Shown here one piece after another: positions 27,601 through 35,041 of a stretch of 64,000 nucleotides of DNA; position 1 is the first letter of the stretch, and the number at the start of each line of letters is the position of its first letter. The position numbers and the translations under genes are program-made. The DNA comes from JAAURB01 sp049647265 (GTDB taxonomy: Bacteria; Cyanobacteriota; Cyanobacteriia; Cyanobacteriales; Microcoleaceae), in NCBI GenBank assembly GCA_049647265.1, contig JBARXJ010000048.1, positions 310,001 to 374,000 on the forward strand. Reading direction: 5' to 3'. The notes below the pieces were generated by a model. The model saw only the letters and a list, made by a program, of their open reading frames with translations. It was not told the DNA's origin and did no database searches.

Positions 27601-29304
27601 TTCACCACCGGATGTTAAACTGCCAATTTCTAATAAAATATTACCGCTGCCAGCGTTAATTGTTGTGCCTTGTTGTTGAGTAATATCTGCCTGTCCAGAA
27701 TCTCGATTATCTAAAATTGAATCATTATAATTTGCCCTTAAATTAATATTCCCATTACTAGCAGAGGTATCAATATCGGCATTAACTTTAATACTATGAC
27801 CTGCTCGTAATTCTAGGGTATCTAAAGAGTTGGTAATAATGGCTTCATTGATGATAATATTATTATTCGCTTCAAGGATTACTTCACCTGTTAAATCTGT
27901 AAATTGATCGACATCAAAACTCGCTCCATTACCCGAATTTTCAGTAAACTGATCGTTTTGATCAATCGGATCATTTCCTTGATCTACAATTACAATATTT
28001 TTCGGATCAAATAGAATGGTTCCGGCTAAACCATTAACAGCACTAACATCAACTTTACCATCAAAAGTAAGGTTTTCTTTTCCTGAAATTTCGACAAAAC
28101 CACCATTGCCTATTTCACTGCCTCCAACAGCGGTAATATTACCTTGAAAACGAGTATTTTCATCCGACCAAATAATCACTCTACCACCGTCGCCGCTGGT
28201 GATAGCATCTGCAAAAATATCACTATGACTGACAAAAGTTTGACTCGCATTGGGAACGAAACCATTGCCTTGATAGTCTCCGCCAATGCGAATATTTCCG
28301 CCGCCATTAACTCCAGAAACGTTAAGGTTAGCATCAATAACACTAACAGTATTACCCAATATACCAATGTCTCCGCCGATAGAATTTGTGCTAGAAGCAT
28401 CAAGATTTCCGGAGGCGATCGCCACAGCTTCAGTACTCGGAATAACGGTATTAGAATGATTTAAAATAACCTCTCCTGAAGAATTTAGCGAAACTGTATT
28501 AACATGAGATTGAATCTCTCCACCTGTTAATAATTGAGGTAAACTTAACGGAGTAATTGAGTAATTTTCTGTATTGTTAGTGAGGGGATTAACTTCTAGA
28601 TTTAATAACTGTCCGGTTTGACTAATGCGAACTAAACTTTCTCCAGGAATGGCTGCCATTGTTAAGCTTCCACCAGGTACAGAAAGGGTTCCTGTATTAA
28701 TCACAGTTCCCCCGAGTAATGTTAGGTTTTGACCCGCTTCAAGGCTTAAGTTTCCTTCATTTAAAATGACACCCGCTTGGGCTAAGTCAAAGCGATAACC
28801 ACTGGGATTTCCGATTAAATTGGCGTAATCATTATTCCCTAAACTTTGAAAAGTTAAACCATTAAAATCAATTCCTGTGGCAGTAGTAACGGTTAAACTT
28901 CCCGGAATATTTAAACTGGCATTCGCGCCAAAAATCACTCCGGCTGGATTAATTAAATATAAGTTGGCATTACTCCCCGTAATCTGAATTAAACCATTAA
29001 TGACTGATGCATTTCCGCCAATAACTCGCCCTAAGATATTCTGAATCTCTGGATTAGAAATAAAGTTAGCAATTTGCCCTTCAGATAAACCAAACTGTTC
29101 AAAACTATGAAATAAATTCTGATTATCTCCACTAACAGTTCCCCCATTAATATCAAACTGATTTCCATTTTGATTAATAACCGTTCCTGTACCATCTGAT
29201 GCGGGTGTAATCGGTACAGACTGAGCAGGGGCAGGCGCGATCGCTGTGGTAAACAGTATCAATCCTAGCCATCTTTGATTCAAACGAGGAGAGAAAATTT
29301 TCAT
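21634..29304 (-). CDS. Giant TpsA-like filamentous haemagglutinin adhesin with C-terminal CHAT protease domain
   Basis: This 2556-residue exported protein has a signal peptide (LGLILFTTAIAPAPAQS) and a TPS domain (about residues 30-250, with NLFHSFEQFGLSEGQIANF, FISNPEIQNILGRVIGG and NLYLINPAGVIFG). A long beta-helix-type region with GNI/GGNV repeats follows. Next come 11 tandem 24-residue repeats and a CHAT domain at the C-terminus. The CHAT dyad is His in HLATHGEF and Cys in LSACRTALG. The ATG at 29304 is preferred over a TTG at 29316. No TpsB transporter is visible in the window. Fusion of a caspase-like protease to a secreted adhesin is the striking feature. Confidence 0.9.
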   Translation of the reverse strand: MKIFSPRLNQRWLGLILFTTAIAPAPAQSVPITPASDGTGTVINQNGNQFDINGGTVSGDNQNLFHSFEQFGLSEGQIANFISNPEIQNILGRVIGGNASVINGLIQITGSNANLYLINPAGVIFGANASLNIPGSLTVTTATGIDFNGLTFQSLGNNDYANLIGNPSGYRFDLAQAGVILNEGNLSLEAGQNLTLLGGTVINTGTLSVPGGSLTMAAIPGESLVRISQTGQLLNLEVNPLTNNTENYSITPLSLPQLLTGGEIQSHVNTVSLNSSGEVILNHSNTVIPSTEAVAIASGNLDASSTNSIGGDIGILGNTVSVIDANLNVSGVNGGGNIRIGGDYQGNGFVPNASQTFVSHSDIFADAITSGDGGRVIIWSDENTRFQGNITAVGGSEIGNGGFVEISGKENLTFDGKVDVSAVNGLAGTILFDPKNIVIVDQGNDPIDQNDQFTENSGNGASFDVDQFTDLTGEVILEANNNIIINEAIITNSLDTLELRAGHSIKVNADIDTSASNGNINLRANYNDSILDNRDSGQADITQQQGTTINAGSGNILLEIGSLTSGGEINIDNIITSGNLTVNANGGNVTRVAPDSTIRVGNALFQTFGSGGIGTETEPLRVDANNIEAEAGSGGVYINFLNSINVGGVSDNFTGIVSRNGGNILLNIQGDFTLTERLDTVTLGSSAGDITISSSGQIDTTQGEIKAIGNDGNGGNILMDAEVDILTGFINSSAENPGNPAGNITLNSNTGNIDTTADDIHATATGGLGGNVSFTAAERIEVGFVSTSGASEAGDITIVSNNGDIELSDSELIANAFQPAGTQGTININAEQGSIFKGESEVGFDPDNITDFSGDVILEAYNDITLSEDIITSDSIQIQAGRSIFLNASIDTSSGNGNIVLRANNPQAAENQRETGAASIIQQPGEFLAAGSGNILLEIGNAGEIGNIQIDNINTTGIALLDANGGNIQSVTETSQITANSALFRTTNTGGIGSLTVPINIDVDNIEVTTGNGGVFFFSSRDSLTIGGITEELSGIQTQDGGSVLIQTMGDISLIEEIVTGGETALGGSIELLSQGNINTTEGAIESVPRQPEGQGGDITLNATGDILTGEIYSRGDSQGGNVNLTAGGSLDTTADIIDAGSPKGSGGSVNLNANNDIRIGFITTFGETQGGDITLESTAGNIDVSEGFLDAKSLLGSDGIITPEFVFDNPPLEEQLVFQPDSEIEFEASRVAEFNGTVIFEAYNDVTIDQPIVTTDSIQIKAGRSIFINADIDTSSGNGNIVLKANNLGAAANQREAGNADIIQQSGTTIDAGSGNILFEIGSAGDIGNILVGDINTTGLAVFDANSGKIHRTIDNSLITANSAIFHTHSQGGIGVDTVPIQINVNNLEAVTGAAGAFFDSPNSGITVGDVTNQLEGINSFSGGQISINSTGDLLVNEPIARASFFGKGGNIDLNSQANIDTSFSRIISFSANGRGGNVSLNAVGDIRTGLISAEGIQQGGSINLTSQTGSIDTTANGNIANSIVDEKADVTSAEVAQTFADKPANLNTFAEEGNGGEITLSAPGNIVTGDISSFGETNSGNVSVSSQNGNITTGVIFSTTEIGLSGNIQVESQAGSIQVNHIATHSAAGQGGDINLTSQDNITIHNIASFGEQSSGDVNLQSSDGTITTGQIQTLSPGGQSGNITLNTYSTSGDIQTANLQTSGETGAGQISITTTDGNVITQDLNSSSNSGEAGGVDVNSGGDITTGDQTVDGATGDATVNNNADNNVTTGNQTATTDTGDATVNNNADNNITTGDQTATTDMGDANISNNAGEDLTTGNQTATTDTGNANISNQADSNITTGDQTAITQIGNSTVNNNAAGDLLTANQTATTDTGNANISNQADNNITTGDQTAITQIGNSTINNQADGNITTANQTATTQIGNSTINNQADGNITTGDQTAITQIGNATINNNAEEDLLTGNQTATTDTGNANIINQADGNITTANQTATTEEGVATIENKTPENLETGNQVALEGEESGTIINEVGGEINIRESRLNSTPFLTLSENRTNLNTSTRFTNNSPQFIPQTQVSDALKIATATTRRLTDITGLPPEQITSILASNKLEENSDLRSKRSRGEIDNNPENIRDMMSRLNSSNTNVLSISAVENVALLEQNRSLEFNNYFGDDFSQNAATTENVRDALSNVESQTGTRSAIVYVTLLNNQIDLVIFTANGQPLRKTVPNVGRAQIIKTAKAFRTEILDPRYRESQKYLKSAQQLHQWLIAPLEAELNAQSIDTLLFSMDSGLRSLPIAALHDGQRYLVEKYSLSLIPSMTLTDMRYRTLQDTQVLGMGASQFTNLNPLPAVPVELETITQSLWQGNAFLEQQFTRENLVQQRKDYPYPIIHLATHGEFRSGDPSQSYIQLWGEEQIKLDELRKLGWHEPAVELLVLSACRTALGDEQAELGFAGLAVQAGVKSALASLWYVSDEGTLGLMTEFYTHLSQVKIKSEALRKAQLAMIQGDVIIESGQLRGSTSRGAVVQLPQGLALFETMNLSHPYYWAGFTMIGSPW
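23239..24030 (-). repeat. Eleven tandem 72-bp (24-residue) repeats inside the TpsA-CHAT gene
   Basis: The coding strand reads from 24030 down to 23239 as 11 exact 72-bp units without indels. The residue pattern is G-[DN]-x-[TN]-[IV]-x-N-x-A-x-x-[ND]-[IL]-x-T-[GA]-[DN]-Q-[TV]-A, then four variable residues. Inner units (for example GNSTINNQADGNITT) are nearly identical and the outer ones diverge. This indicates recent unequal exchange and probable length variation. Confidence 0.95.
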
Positions 29305-29581
29305 GTAGATGATCAACCAAATTCTTATTTGAGTTAAGTTTTAGAGCGCTTTAACTGTTTGATGAAATATATTTTATAGCTAAAATTAAGCTTAATATTA
29401 TTATATTTTTTTATTGGTTGATCGTCAATTTTCGGTATTTTTACGGATAAATTATGTTTTATTATCAAGGTTTAAATTATACTCTCTGTAAATACCGAAC
29501 TAGAATCTAAACGATTAACGACAAGAAGTGAGGTGATAGATAAAAACTAATTAATTGTCGTCCGAAATGAAACAATAAAAA

Positions 29582-29608
29582 ACCCCCAGCTTTGGAAAAA
29601 CTGAGGGT
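29582..29608 (-). terminator. Hairpin with T tail upstream of the TpsA gene (attenuator or sRNA end)
   Basis: On the minus strand ACCCTCAG and CTGGGGGT form an 8-bp stem with one wobble, followed by TTTTTTATTG. No minus-strand gene ends here: the next minus-strand gene, the adhesin, begins 278 bp downstream. The hairpin could be an attenuator in its leader or the 3' end of a small RNA. On the + strand there is no T tail. Confidence 0.6.
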
Positions 29609-29751
29609 GACCAATCAGGGTGCATCTACTGTATCCTATTGCGGTGAAATCACTCTCTCTTCCGGAAGACTTTTGAAATCTCGATTAATTTTATTCAAGG
29701 TTCTGTTGTAAACTGAGGTTGAATTGTTTATTGATGTCCAAAGGTAAGGCT

Positions 29752-30276
29752 ATGGGACTGTTTGATCAAATTGTCGGCGCACTCAATGACCCGGACTTGC
29801 AAGCCAATACCGGTCAGCTTGAAAACATTTTAACCACAGCTCAGCAGGTGGCAAGTAATGCCGGAGTGGCACCCAATACAACCGAATCGGCGATGTCAAT
29901 GTTAGGGGGTTACGTTCGTTCTGCCCTAAAAAACCAGCGCCTTAACCAGGGACAAGAATCTGTACAGGCTGTTGTGAATCAGTATGGCGGTACTGGCAGT
30001 TCTCAAGCGGCGGTGAATCAACTGTTTTCCCCTCAGCAGCAACAACAAATTGCTAATGCCATTGGCCAACGAACTGGAATTAATGCCAATACTCTGATTA
30101 GCTTGTTACCGATTTTAGTGCCTTTGGTGTTAAATCTGTTACAGACCGGAACCAATACCCGCAGTCCACAACAGGGCAATAATCCAGTGTTAAATGGGTT
30201 TCTAGATGCCGATGGGGATGGAGACGTTGATGTTGCGGATGCGATGCGTTTAGCCGGACGATATTTAAATCGGTAG
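29752..30276 (+). CDS. DUF937 (YidB-like) protein with a C-terminal acidic calcium-loop motif
   Basis: This 174-residue protein belongs to the DUF937 type (MGLFDQIVGALNDPDLQ ... LFSPQQQQQIANAIGQRTGI ... LLPILVPLVLNLL). The function is unknown. The C-terminus reads DADGDGDVDVADAMRLAGRYL, an EF-hand or dockerin-like acidic loop. The ATG at 29752 is chosen because of AAGGTAAGG upstream and the match to the family start. Upstream Met codons at 29734 are less likely. Confidence 0.8.
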   Translation: MGLFDQIVGALNDPDLQANTGQLENILTTAQQVASNAGVAPNTTESAMSMLGGYVRSALKNQRLNQGQESVQAVVNQYGGTGSSQAAVNQLFSPQQQQQIANAIGQRTGINANTLISLLPILVPLVLNLLQTGTNTRSPQQGNNPVLNGFLDADGDGDVDVADAMRLAGRYLNR

Positions 30277-30306
30277 TGACTGGTTTAATCGCTACAATTT
30301 AGTGAG

Positions 30307-30574
30307 ATGAAAGAGATTCGATTTAGTCAGCATTCTCAGACCAAACTAGAGGTATTGGCAGATCACGGGGTGCTGATTAATTTAGAGTTAATCTGTGAAA
30401 TTATTGCTTGTCCTGATAAGCTAGAAATCAAGGAAGAGAAATTATCGAATAGCACAGCAAAAAATCAATGAAAACTTAGTGATTCGAGTAGTTTACAGAG
30501 AGTTTAGTGCTTTTATTCTAGTGATCACATTCTATCCAGGTAAAAGAAGCCGCTATGAAAAAGATGAACTATAG
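30307..30574 (+). pseudogene. DUF4258-like toxin gene, broken by a frameshift
   Basis: ATG at 30307 opens MKEIRFSQHSQTKLEVLADH ... CPDKLEIKEEK, then hits TGA after 54 codons. Switching frame near 30438 continues as RNYRIAQQKINENLVIRVVY, then TFYPGKRSRYEKDEL and TAG at 30572. The joined product of about 88 residues looks like a complete DUF4258-type toxin of small TA modules. One frameshift inactivates it unless it is a sequencing error. Confidence 0.75.
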
Positions 30575-30751
30575 TCAATTCGGTAGATGCGCTGTTAATT
30601 GAGTTGTCTAATGAACCCATTGCTTATGCAGCTATAACAAGGAGAGACTATCTTACACTACTCTGAAAGCAACAAACTGGTTTTGATTGAAATCCTAGAT
30701 TTTCGTCGTTCTTTGCCAGAAAATGCCATTCAGGCGCTGTTAGTCTCTTAG
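30555..30751 (+). pseudogene. DUF2283-like antitoxin gene, broken by two frameshifts
   Basis: It begins at ATG 30555, inside the 3' end of the toxin gene. MKKMNYSQ is followed, after one shift, by SVDALLIELSNEPIAYA and, after a second shift, by GETILHYSESNKLVLIEIL then DFRRSLPENAIQALLVS and TAG at 30749. That is a complete DUF2283 sequence over three frames. The overlap with the preceding toxin is the usual layout of such pairs. Confidence 0.75.
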
Positions 30752-30825
30752 AATAAGTTCAGAAGAATTTTAATCAGTCATGGGTTAGTCGCGATCAAAA
30801 ACGAATGACCAATGACCAGCAATAG

Positions 30826-31137
30826 ATGACCAATAAAAATTTTATGGTAATAGAATGGTTAGAATTTGATGTTCCCCTTGAACAACGCAATGCTTTTATT
30901 GAACGAGATCGAGAAGTATGGACAAAAGGCCTAAAACAATTTAAAGGATTTATTGGCAAGGAAGTCTGGATTGACTCGGTGACACAACGAGTTGTTTTAG
31001 TGATTCGTTGGGAATCTCAACAGGCGTGGGATGCTGTGCCACAAGCAACCATTGAACAATTAGACCGACAAATGGCAGACCTGAGTATACCGATTGCCAA
31101 AAGTAACAAATATCAGGTTCGCAAATATTTACAGTAG
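30826..31137 (+). CDS. TIGR03792 family cyanobacterial protein (ABM-like fold)
   Basis: This 103-residue protein matches TIGR03792, a small cyanobacterial family of unknown function: VIEWLEFDVPLEQRNAFIER, WTKGLKQFKGFIGKEVWID and VVLVIRWESQQAWDAVPQ. The fold is probably a dimeric alpha-beta barrel. The start could be ATG 30826 or the in-frame ATG 30844. No ribosome-binding site decides it. Confidence 0.85.
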   Translation: MTNKNFMVIEWLEFDVPLEQRNAFIERDREVWTKGLKQFKGFIGKEVWIDSVTQRVVLVIRWESQQAWDAVPQATIEQLDRQMADLSIPIAKSNKYQVRKYLQ

Positions 31138-31147
31138 AATTGGGCTT

Positions 31148-31282
31148 TTAGGCAAATTTATCAATTAATGCCCGAATTAAGTTGAATGAGAGAAAACCAA
31201 CGAATATCACAAGAAAAATAAATGTTGCGCGGCTGAGGAGAGGGCGAATTTTTTGAAATGGAGTTTCTGGATTAGGTTTCAT
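31148..31282 (-). CDS. Small single-helix membrane protein, about 44 aa
   Basis: From the ATG at 31282 the product is MKPNPETPFQKIRPLLSRAT followed by one hydrophobic helix (FIFLVIFVGFLSFNLIRALI) and a short end. It converges with TIGR03792, and its 5' part overlaps the non-coding lead of the next + gene. Only composition supports it. The start is uncertain. Confidence 0.4.
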   Translation of the reverse strand: MKPNPETPFQKIRPLLSRATFIFLVIFVGFLSFNLIRALIDKFA

Positions 31283-31414
31283 ACTGAGCATGGAAATGTA
31301 GCTACTGTCGATCATAGCAGGTCTTATCAAGAGAGAGTATGCCAAACTAGGATTAAATCAGATAATCGTTTAAAGATTGGCTTTAACAAGCCTAGGTTCT
31401 TATTTAGTCCAACC

Positions 31415-32260
31415 ATGACCATGATTCCTCAGATTTCTCAGGCAAATCAGCCTCATCCAAACCACGAGAGTGACTATTCCTTATCTCAGCCCACACAAGA
31501 CCCAGAAACTCATCCTGTGTTGGGTAGTCTCCAGCAACGTCACTGGTTAGAGTTAGCGGAGTTAGTCTCTTTGATTAGTTCAGCGTTAGGGTCTGTAGTC
31601 GTTGCCCTTTCGGGTCAAGCGATTTATGGTGTTGCTCCGGTAACAGTGGCTTTATCATTTAATGCCGCAAATCGTTATCGCCTAGGACAACAAGTTGAAC
31701 AAAATCAAGCTCAAATGATTGATGTTGAACAATCCATTGAACAGTTAGAATATAATGCCGTTAAGGTGATTTTAGGATTGCGACAACAACTGATTCATGA
31801 GGTTGAATCTCTACAAAATCAGTTAGAAGAAATTCCTCGTCAAGCGGCGTTAGAGTCTGCTTATACGAGTAAAGAAGTTGCAGTCTTAAGAGATTCTGTT
31901 GCGACAATGCAGGATCATTTAACAACAGCAATTCATGATTTGAAATATCAGTTTAAACAAGAGTTGAATGAACATTTGACCCTGAATTCTGCTCAGCCTG
32001 AATCGTTACAAACTCGAATGGCCGCACTGGAAGCGGTGATTGAACAGTTACGCAATAATACCCTCACTGTAGAACAACACTATAGACTGAATCAACTGTT
32101 TGAAGAAAATCAAACGGTGATTAAACCTCACCTCAAGCGACTGATCTTGGTGGTGCGGCAATTGCAAGATATGAAAGTTAAGGAATTACCCTTACCTCCA
32201 AAACCGATGTCTTCTCCAACGCAAAGATCAGATGAAATCTATCAGAAATATCTAAGCTAA
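31415..32260 (+). CDS. Coiled-coil protein with a hydrophobic segment, unknown function
   Basis: This 281-residue protein has a Gln/Pro-rich N-terminus, a hydrophobic stretch (about residues 50-75, LISSALGSVVVALSGQAIYG) and then a long helical coiled-coil region (VEQSIEQLEYNAVK ... LQNQLEEIPRQ ... LQTRMAALEAVIEQLRN). The C-terminus is Pro/Lys-rich. ATG 31415 is preferred. An upstream open frame from 31253 has unlikely composition and overlaps the opposite-strand ORF. I do not recognise the family. Confidence 0.7.
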   Translation: MTMIPQISQANQPHPNHESDYSLSQPTQDPETHPVLGSLQQRHWLELAELVSLISSALGSVVVALSGQAIYGVAPVTVALSFNAANRYRLGQQVEQNQAQMIDVEQSIEQLEYNAVKVILGLRQQLIHEVESLQNQLEEIPRQAALESAYTSKEVAVLRDSVATMQDHLTTAIHDLKYQFKQELNEHLTLNSAQPESLQTRMAALEAVIEQLRNNTLTVEQHYRLNQLFEENQTVIKPHLKRLILVVRQLQDMKVKELPLPPKPMSSPTQRSDEIYQKYLS

Positions 32261-32420
32261 GGTTATAATTTTTGAGATTTGTGTCTTAAATTTTGTCGAT
32301 TCATTTTATGGATCGATGATCTTTTTACTGTGATTAATTTTTCTGGAATGATTGATGCGGTTGTGCTGAAAATTTCAATCGGAATGAGTCATTGAACTAA
32401 AAACTCTACAGAACTAAAAA

Positions 32421-32445
32421 CCCCACAGAATATAATCCTGTGAGG
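32421..32445 (-). terminator. Rho-independent terminator of tRNA-fMet
   Basis: On the minus strand CCTCACAG and CTGTGGGG form an 8-bp stem, with one T-G wobble and a 9-nt loop, followed by TTTTT. It begins 14 bp after the tRNA 3' end. Confidence 0.8.
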
Positions 32446-32459
32446 CTTCAATGTTTATT

Positions 32460-32536
<77 letters not shown>

Positions 32537-32660
32537 TCACTAATTAACAAGTATAACGTCAAGTTTGTATTTTTGACAACCCTTTTGAAAAAAAAAGTTG
32601 AAATTGTTGCAGACATGGAACAGCAAAGCGACTTGTAGAGGGCGGTTAACGATTGGCGAA

Positions 32661-33614
32661 CTAAACCATGGAGAGTTCACCCACCACATCTAATCGCTTA
32701 ATTTCACCGAGACTGATATATTGTTCTGCTAAGGTTTCTGCTAATGTTGGACTAATCCAACCCATTTGCTTTAACAGATGAATGGCAACAGCATATTTGG
32801 CTCGTTTTGCCCCATCTAAGACTTTAATCGCTAATCCCATACCTTCGCCGACCAATCCAATACATTGAATCCCTTCAGCCCCGGATTTACTAACGAGTTT
32901 GCCTTCACTCAAGCGCATGATTTCTGTATCAAAATGATTCTCTCCGGCAACCATCTCGGGATGATGGGTCATCGCCCGGACAATTCGTTCCATGTCTAAG
33001 CTATTTCCAGAGGCTAGGTGAGCATATAACCAAGCCATTTGACCCAATTCCATATAATAAGTCGGAGCACCACAATCATCCCTTGCACCAATAAATTCAT
33101 CGGCTGGAATTTTTAATAGATCTGCGACAATGGATAAAATCAACTGCTGCACTGGGTGTTTTCGTTGCAGATAACTTTCCAATGGCCAGTGGCGCTGCTG
33201 ACAAACCGCTAACATTCCGGCGTGCTTTCCCGAACAGCCATGTTGTAGCGGGCTTTTTTTTCCGGTTGGAATGGGACATTGAAGCTGAGTTGGGGAAACA
33301 TCACAACGCCATAAAATATTAAAGGCTTGTCGGGCTTGCTCAATTTTGCCTTGGTGAGAACTACAAATAATTGCTAAATCTAGATCGGTTAAATCATACT
33401 GTTCTAAAGTTCCTGTTTTCGCCACAGCCAAGGCCTGGAAAGGTTTGAGGGCAGAACGCACAAATGTCGTGGTTTCTGAGTTCCCCGCGACGGATAACAC
33501 CCGTCCTCTGTGATCGTAAACCGTTGCTTGGACGTGATGAGTGGCTTCTGTAATTCCTTCCCGCAGCAGTCTAACAGTCAATTCTGCGGCTTGTGTTCGT
33601 TTTGCCCTTGTCAT
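32661..33614 (-). CDS. Asparaginase, Rhizobium etli AnsA-like (PF06089)
   Basis: This 317-residue enzyme should hydrolyse asparagine to aspartate and ammonia. The SxxK pair is S54-K57 in VRSALKP, and SSHQGK (residues 85-90) is the second serine motif. A cysteine-rich zinc-like motif is in GCSGKHAGM and RDDCGAPTYY. It follows CGLD27 by 8 bp, so it is likely cotranscribed with CGLD27 and rsfS. Confidence 0.9.
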   Translation of the reverse strand: MTRAKRTQAAELTVRLLREGITEATHHVQATVYDHRGRVLSVAGNSETTTFVRSALKPFQALAVAKTGTLEQYDLTDLDLAIICSSHQGKIEQARQAFNILWRCDVSPTQLQCPIPTGKKSPLQHGCSGKHAGMLAVCQQRHWPLESYLQRKHPVQQLILSIVADLLKIPADEFIGARDDCGAPTYYMELGQMAWLYAHLASGNSLDMERIVRAMTHHPEMVAGENHFDTEIMRLSEGKLVSKSGAEGIQCIGLVGEGMGLAIKVLDGAKRAKYAVAIHLLKQMGWISPTLAETLAEQYISLGEIKRLDVVGELSMV

Positions 33615-33621
33615 ATTTTGT

Positions 33622-34122
33622 TTAAAGACCTATCAAAATTAATCCACCCACAGCAATACATCCGACTAAACCATAAAACGTTCGTCGCAGTCGCTGAAAC
33701 ATGGGGTGGACTTGGTAAGTAAAGATCAGCTGATCTTGAGCCAGAAATTCCGGCGTTTTTACCCACGTTTGACCATCATACCAGCCAGATTCTTCATAAA
33801 AAATCGTTGGGCTATTCAATCGAGAGCGAATATAAGTCCAGCCTAAGTAGAGGCGAATCAGAACTAAAGTTAAGAGGAAACTGGCTCCGATTTCACTCGT
33901 CAGTAAAAAAGGGAGTAGTTTCTTGGTGGGTGGGAAACTAGCGGCGGCGACCGGCCCGACAATCAGCCAACTGAGTCCCCAAACCCAAGCTAATTTTTTG
34001 ACATACTGAGGTAAGGGTAAAGTGACCCAGCTAAAAAACCAGGATTCTCTGAGTTCTTGGTATTCATTGGCTGGGCGTTGTTCTAGAGGAACTGGGCAGA
34101 TAGAGATAGAAACGTTTTTCAT
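33622..34122 (-). CDS. CGLD27 / Ycf36 family membrane protein (DUF1230)
   Basis: This 166-residue protein belongs to the CGLD27 (Ycf36) family found in cyanobacteria and plastids. It shows CPVPLEQRPANEYQELRES near the start, two TM helices (about 45-65 and 75-95), and FYEESGWYDGQTWVKTPEFL. The role in photosynthetic cells is not settled. The order rsfS, CGLD27, asparaginase is one I recall from other cyanobacteria. It sits 141 bp downstream of rsfS. Confidence 0.85.
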   Translation of the reverse strand: MKNVSISICPVPLEQRPANEYQELRESWFFSWVTLPLPQYVKKLAWVWGLSWLIVGPVAAASFPPTKKLLPFLLTSEIGASFLLTLVLIRLYLGWTYIRSRLNSPTIFYEESGWYDGQTWVKTPEFLAQDQLIFTYQVHPMFQRLRRTFYGLVGCIAVGGLILIGL

Positions 34123-34263
34123 CCTAAATGTTGAACGTGAGAGTGAGCGATCAATCTAACGCTAAGGTTTGATATAAGTAAGCTGAGAAACAATCCTCAT
34201 GATAACGAATCAACTCGATTTTGATCTGTATCTGCTATCGTCGTATCACCCAGAATCTAAACA

Positions 34264-34707
34264 TTACCGTTCTGTTTTCAGCTTGATGTTAAATAAAGAA
34301 CGATCAATCTGTTCTGCGTGTCCCCAGAATGCCTCTAAATTATAGAATTCTCGTTCTTCTGGTAATAGAATATGAATCACCACATCCCCATAATCCATTA
34401 ATGTCCATACGCCTTCACCGGTTCCTTCAACACTGACTGGAGTTCGCTCAAACTCTAACTCAACGGCTTGTAGAATGGCTTGATAGATGGCACGAACTTG
34501 TACAGTTGAAAAACCAGTCACAATCACAAAGTAGTCTGCCAGATAAGAGACTTCAGACACTTTCAGCGTCAGGATGTCTTCGGCTTTACGATCTTCTGCT
34601 GCGATCGCTGCAACTAAAGCAACGGCTAAGCTTTGATCCAGTTCAGATAGATCGCGATCTGAATTGGGATTTGGGGTATTATACTGAGTTTTGGCTTGAT
34701 CAAACAT
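34264..34707 (-). CDS. rsfS: Ribosomal silencing factor RsfS (Iojap)
   Basis: This 147-residue protein binds uL14 and blocks subunit joining in starvation. The Iojap signature is clear: ADYFVIVTGFSTVQVRAIYQ, EGTGEGVWTLMDYGDVVIHI, and REFYNLEAFWGHAEQ. An N-terminal extension of about 25 residues (DQAKTQYNTPNPNSDRDL) precedes the domain. It heads the CGLD27 and asparaginase cluster. Confidence 0.95.
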   Translation of the reverse strand: MFDQAKTQYNTPNPNSDRDLSELDQSLAVALVAAIAAEDRKAEDILTLKVSEVSYLADYFVIVTGFSTVQVRAIYQAILQAVELEFERTPVSVEGTGEGVWTLMDYGDVVIHILLPEEREFYNLEAFWGHAEQIDRSLFNIKLKTER

Positions 34708-35041
34708 TAAGCACTGAATATCTTAAATAGATTAATTACGATGTAACCTCTGTTGTTCTCTAGATTTTTATTATTTTAGCAGTTGATTTTATCAGCGTAT
34801 CGACTGAAGGGGTGATCTTAATATTATTTTTTATCTTTGCGAATATCTGATAGCGTTTTTACTGCGTTCGCGGAGCGTGGGTTTACCCGTATCGCGCGAT
34901 CGCTTACCCGTATCGCTGTCCACTTCATTTATAGCGTTCTTCGGCGTTTTGATTAAATCTTCTATCCCCTTCATCTCATTGCTTTTTTACCCAGAGAATC
35001 AAGACGAGGGGATAGAATTAGTCGATCGGCAAATCTAAATC
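34708..35041. other. Intergenic region with dispersed palindromic repeat
   Basis: This 334-bp gap holds a GC-rich cluster at about 34858-34925: GCGTTCGCGGAGC, two TTACCCGTATCGC copies and CGCGATCGC. It has the look of dispersed cyanobacterial intergenic repeats. No gene is seen. The rsfS promoter probably lies near 34730-34800. Confidence 0.45.

Noticed and set aside
28176..28464. Small ORFs on both strands within the adhesin 5' region
   Set aside because: They lie inside a clear long coding sequence and have no features of their own.
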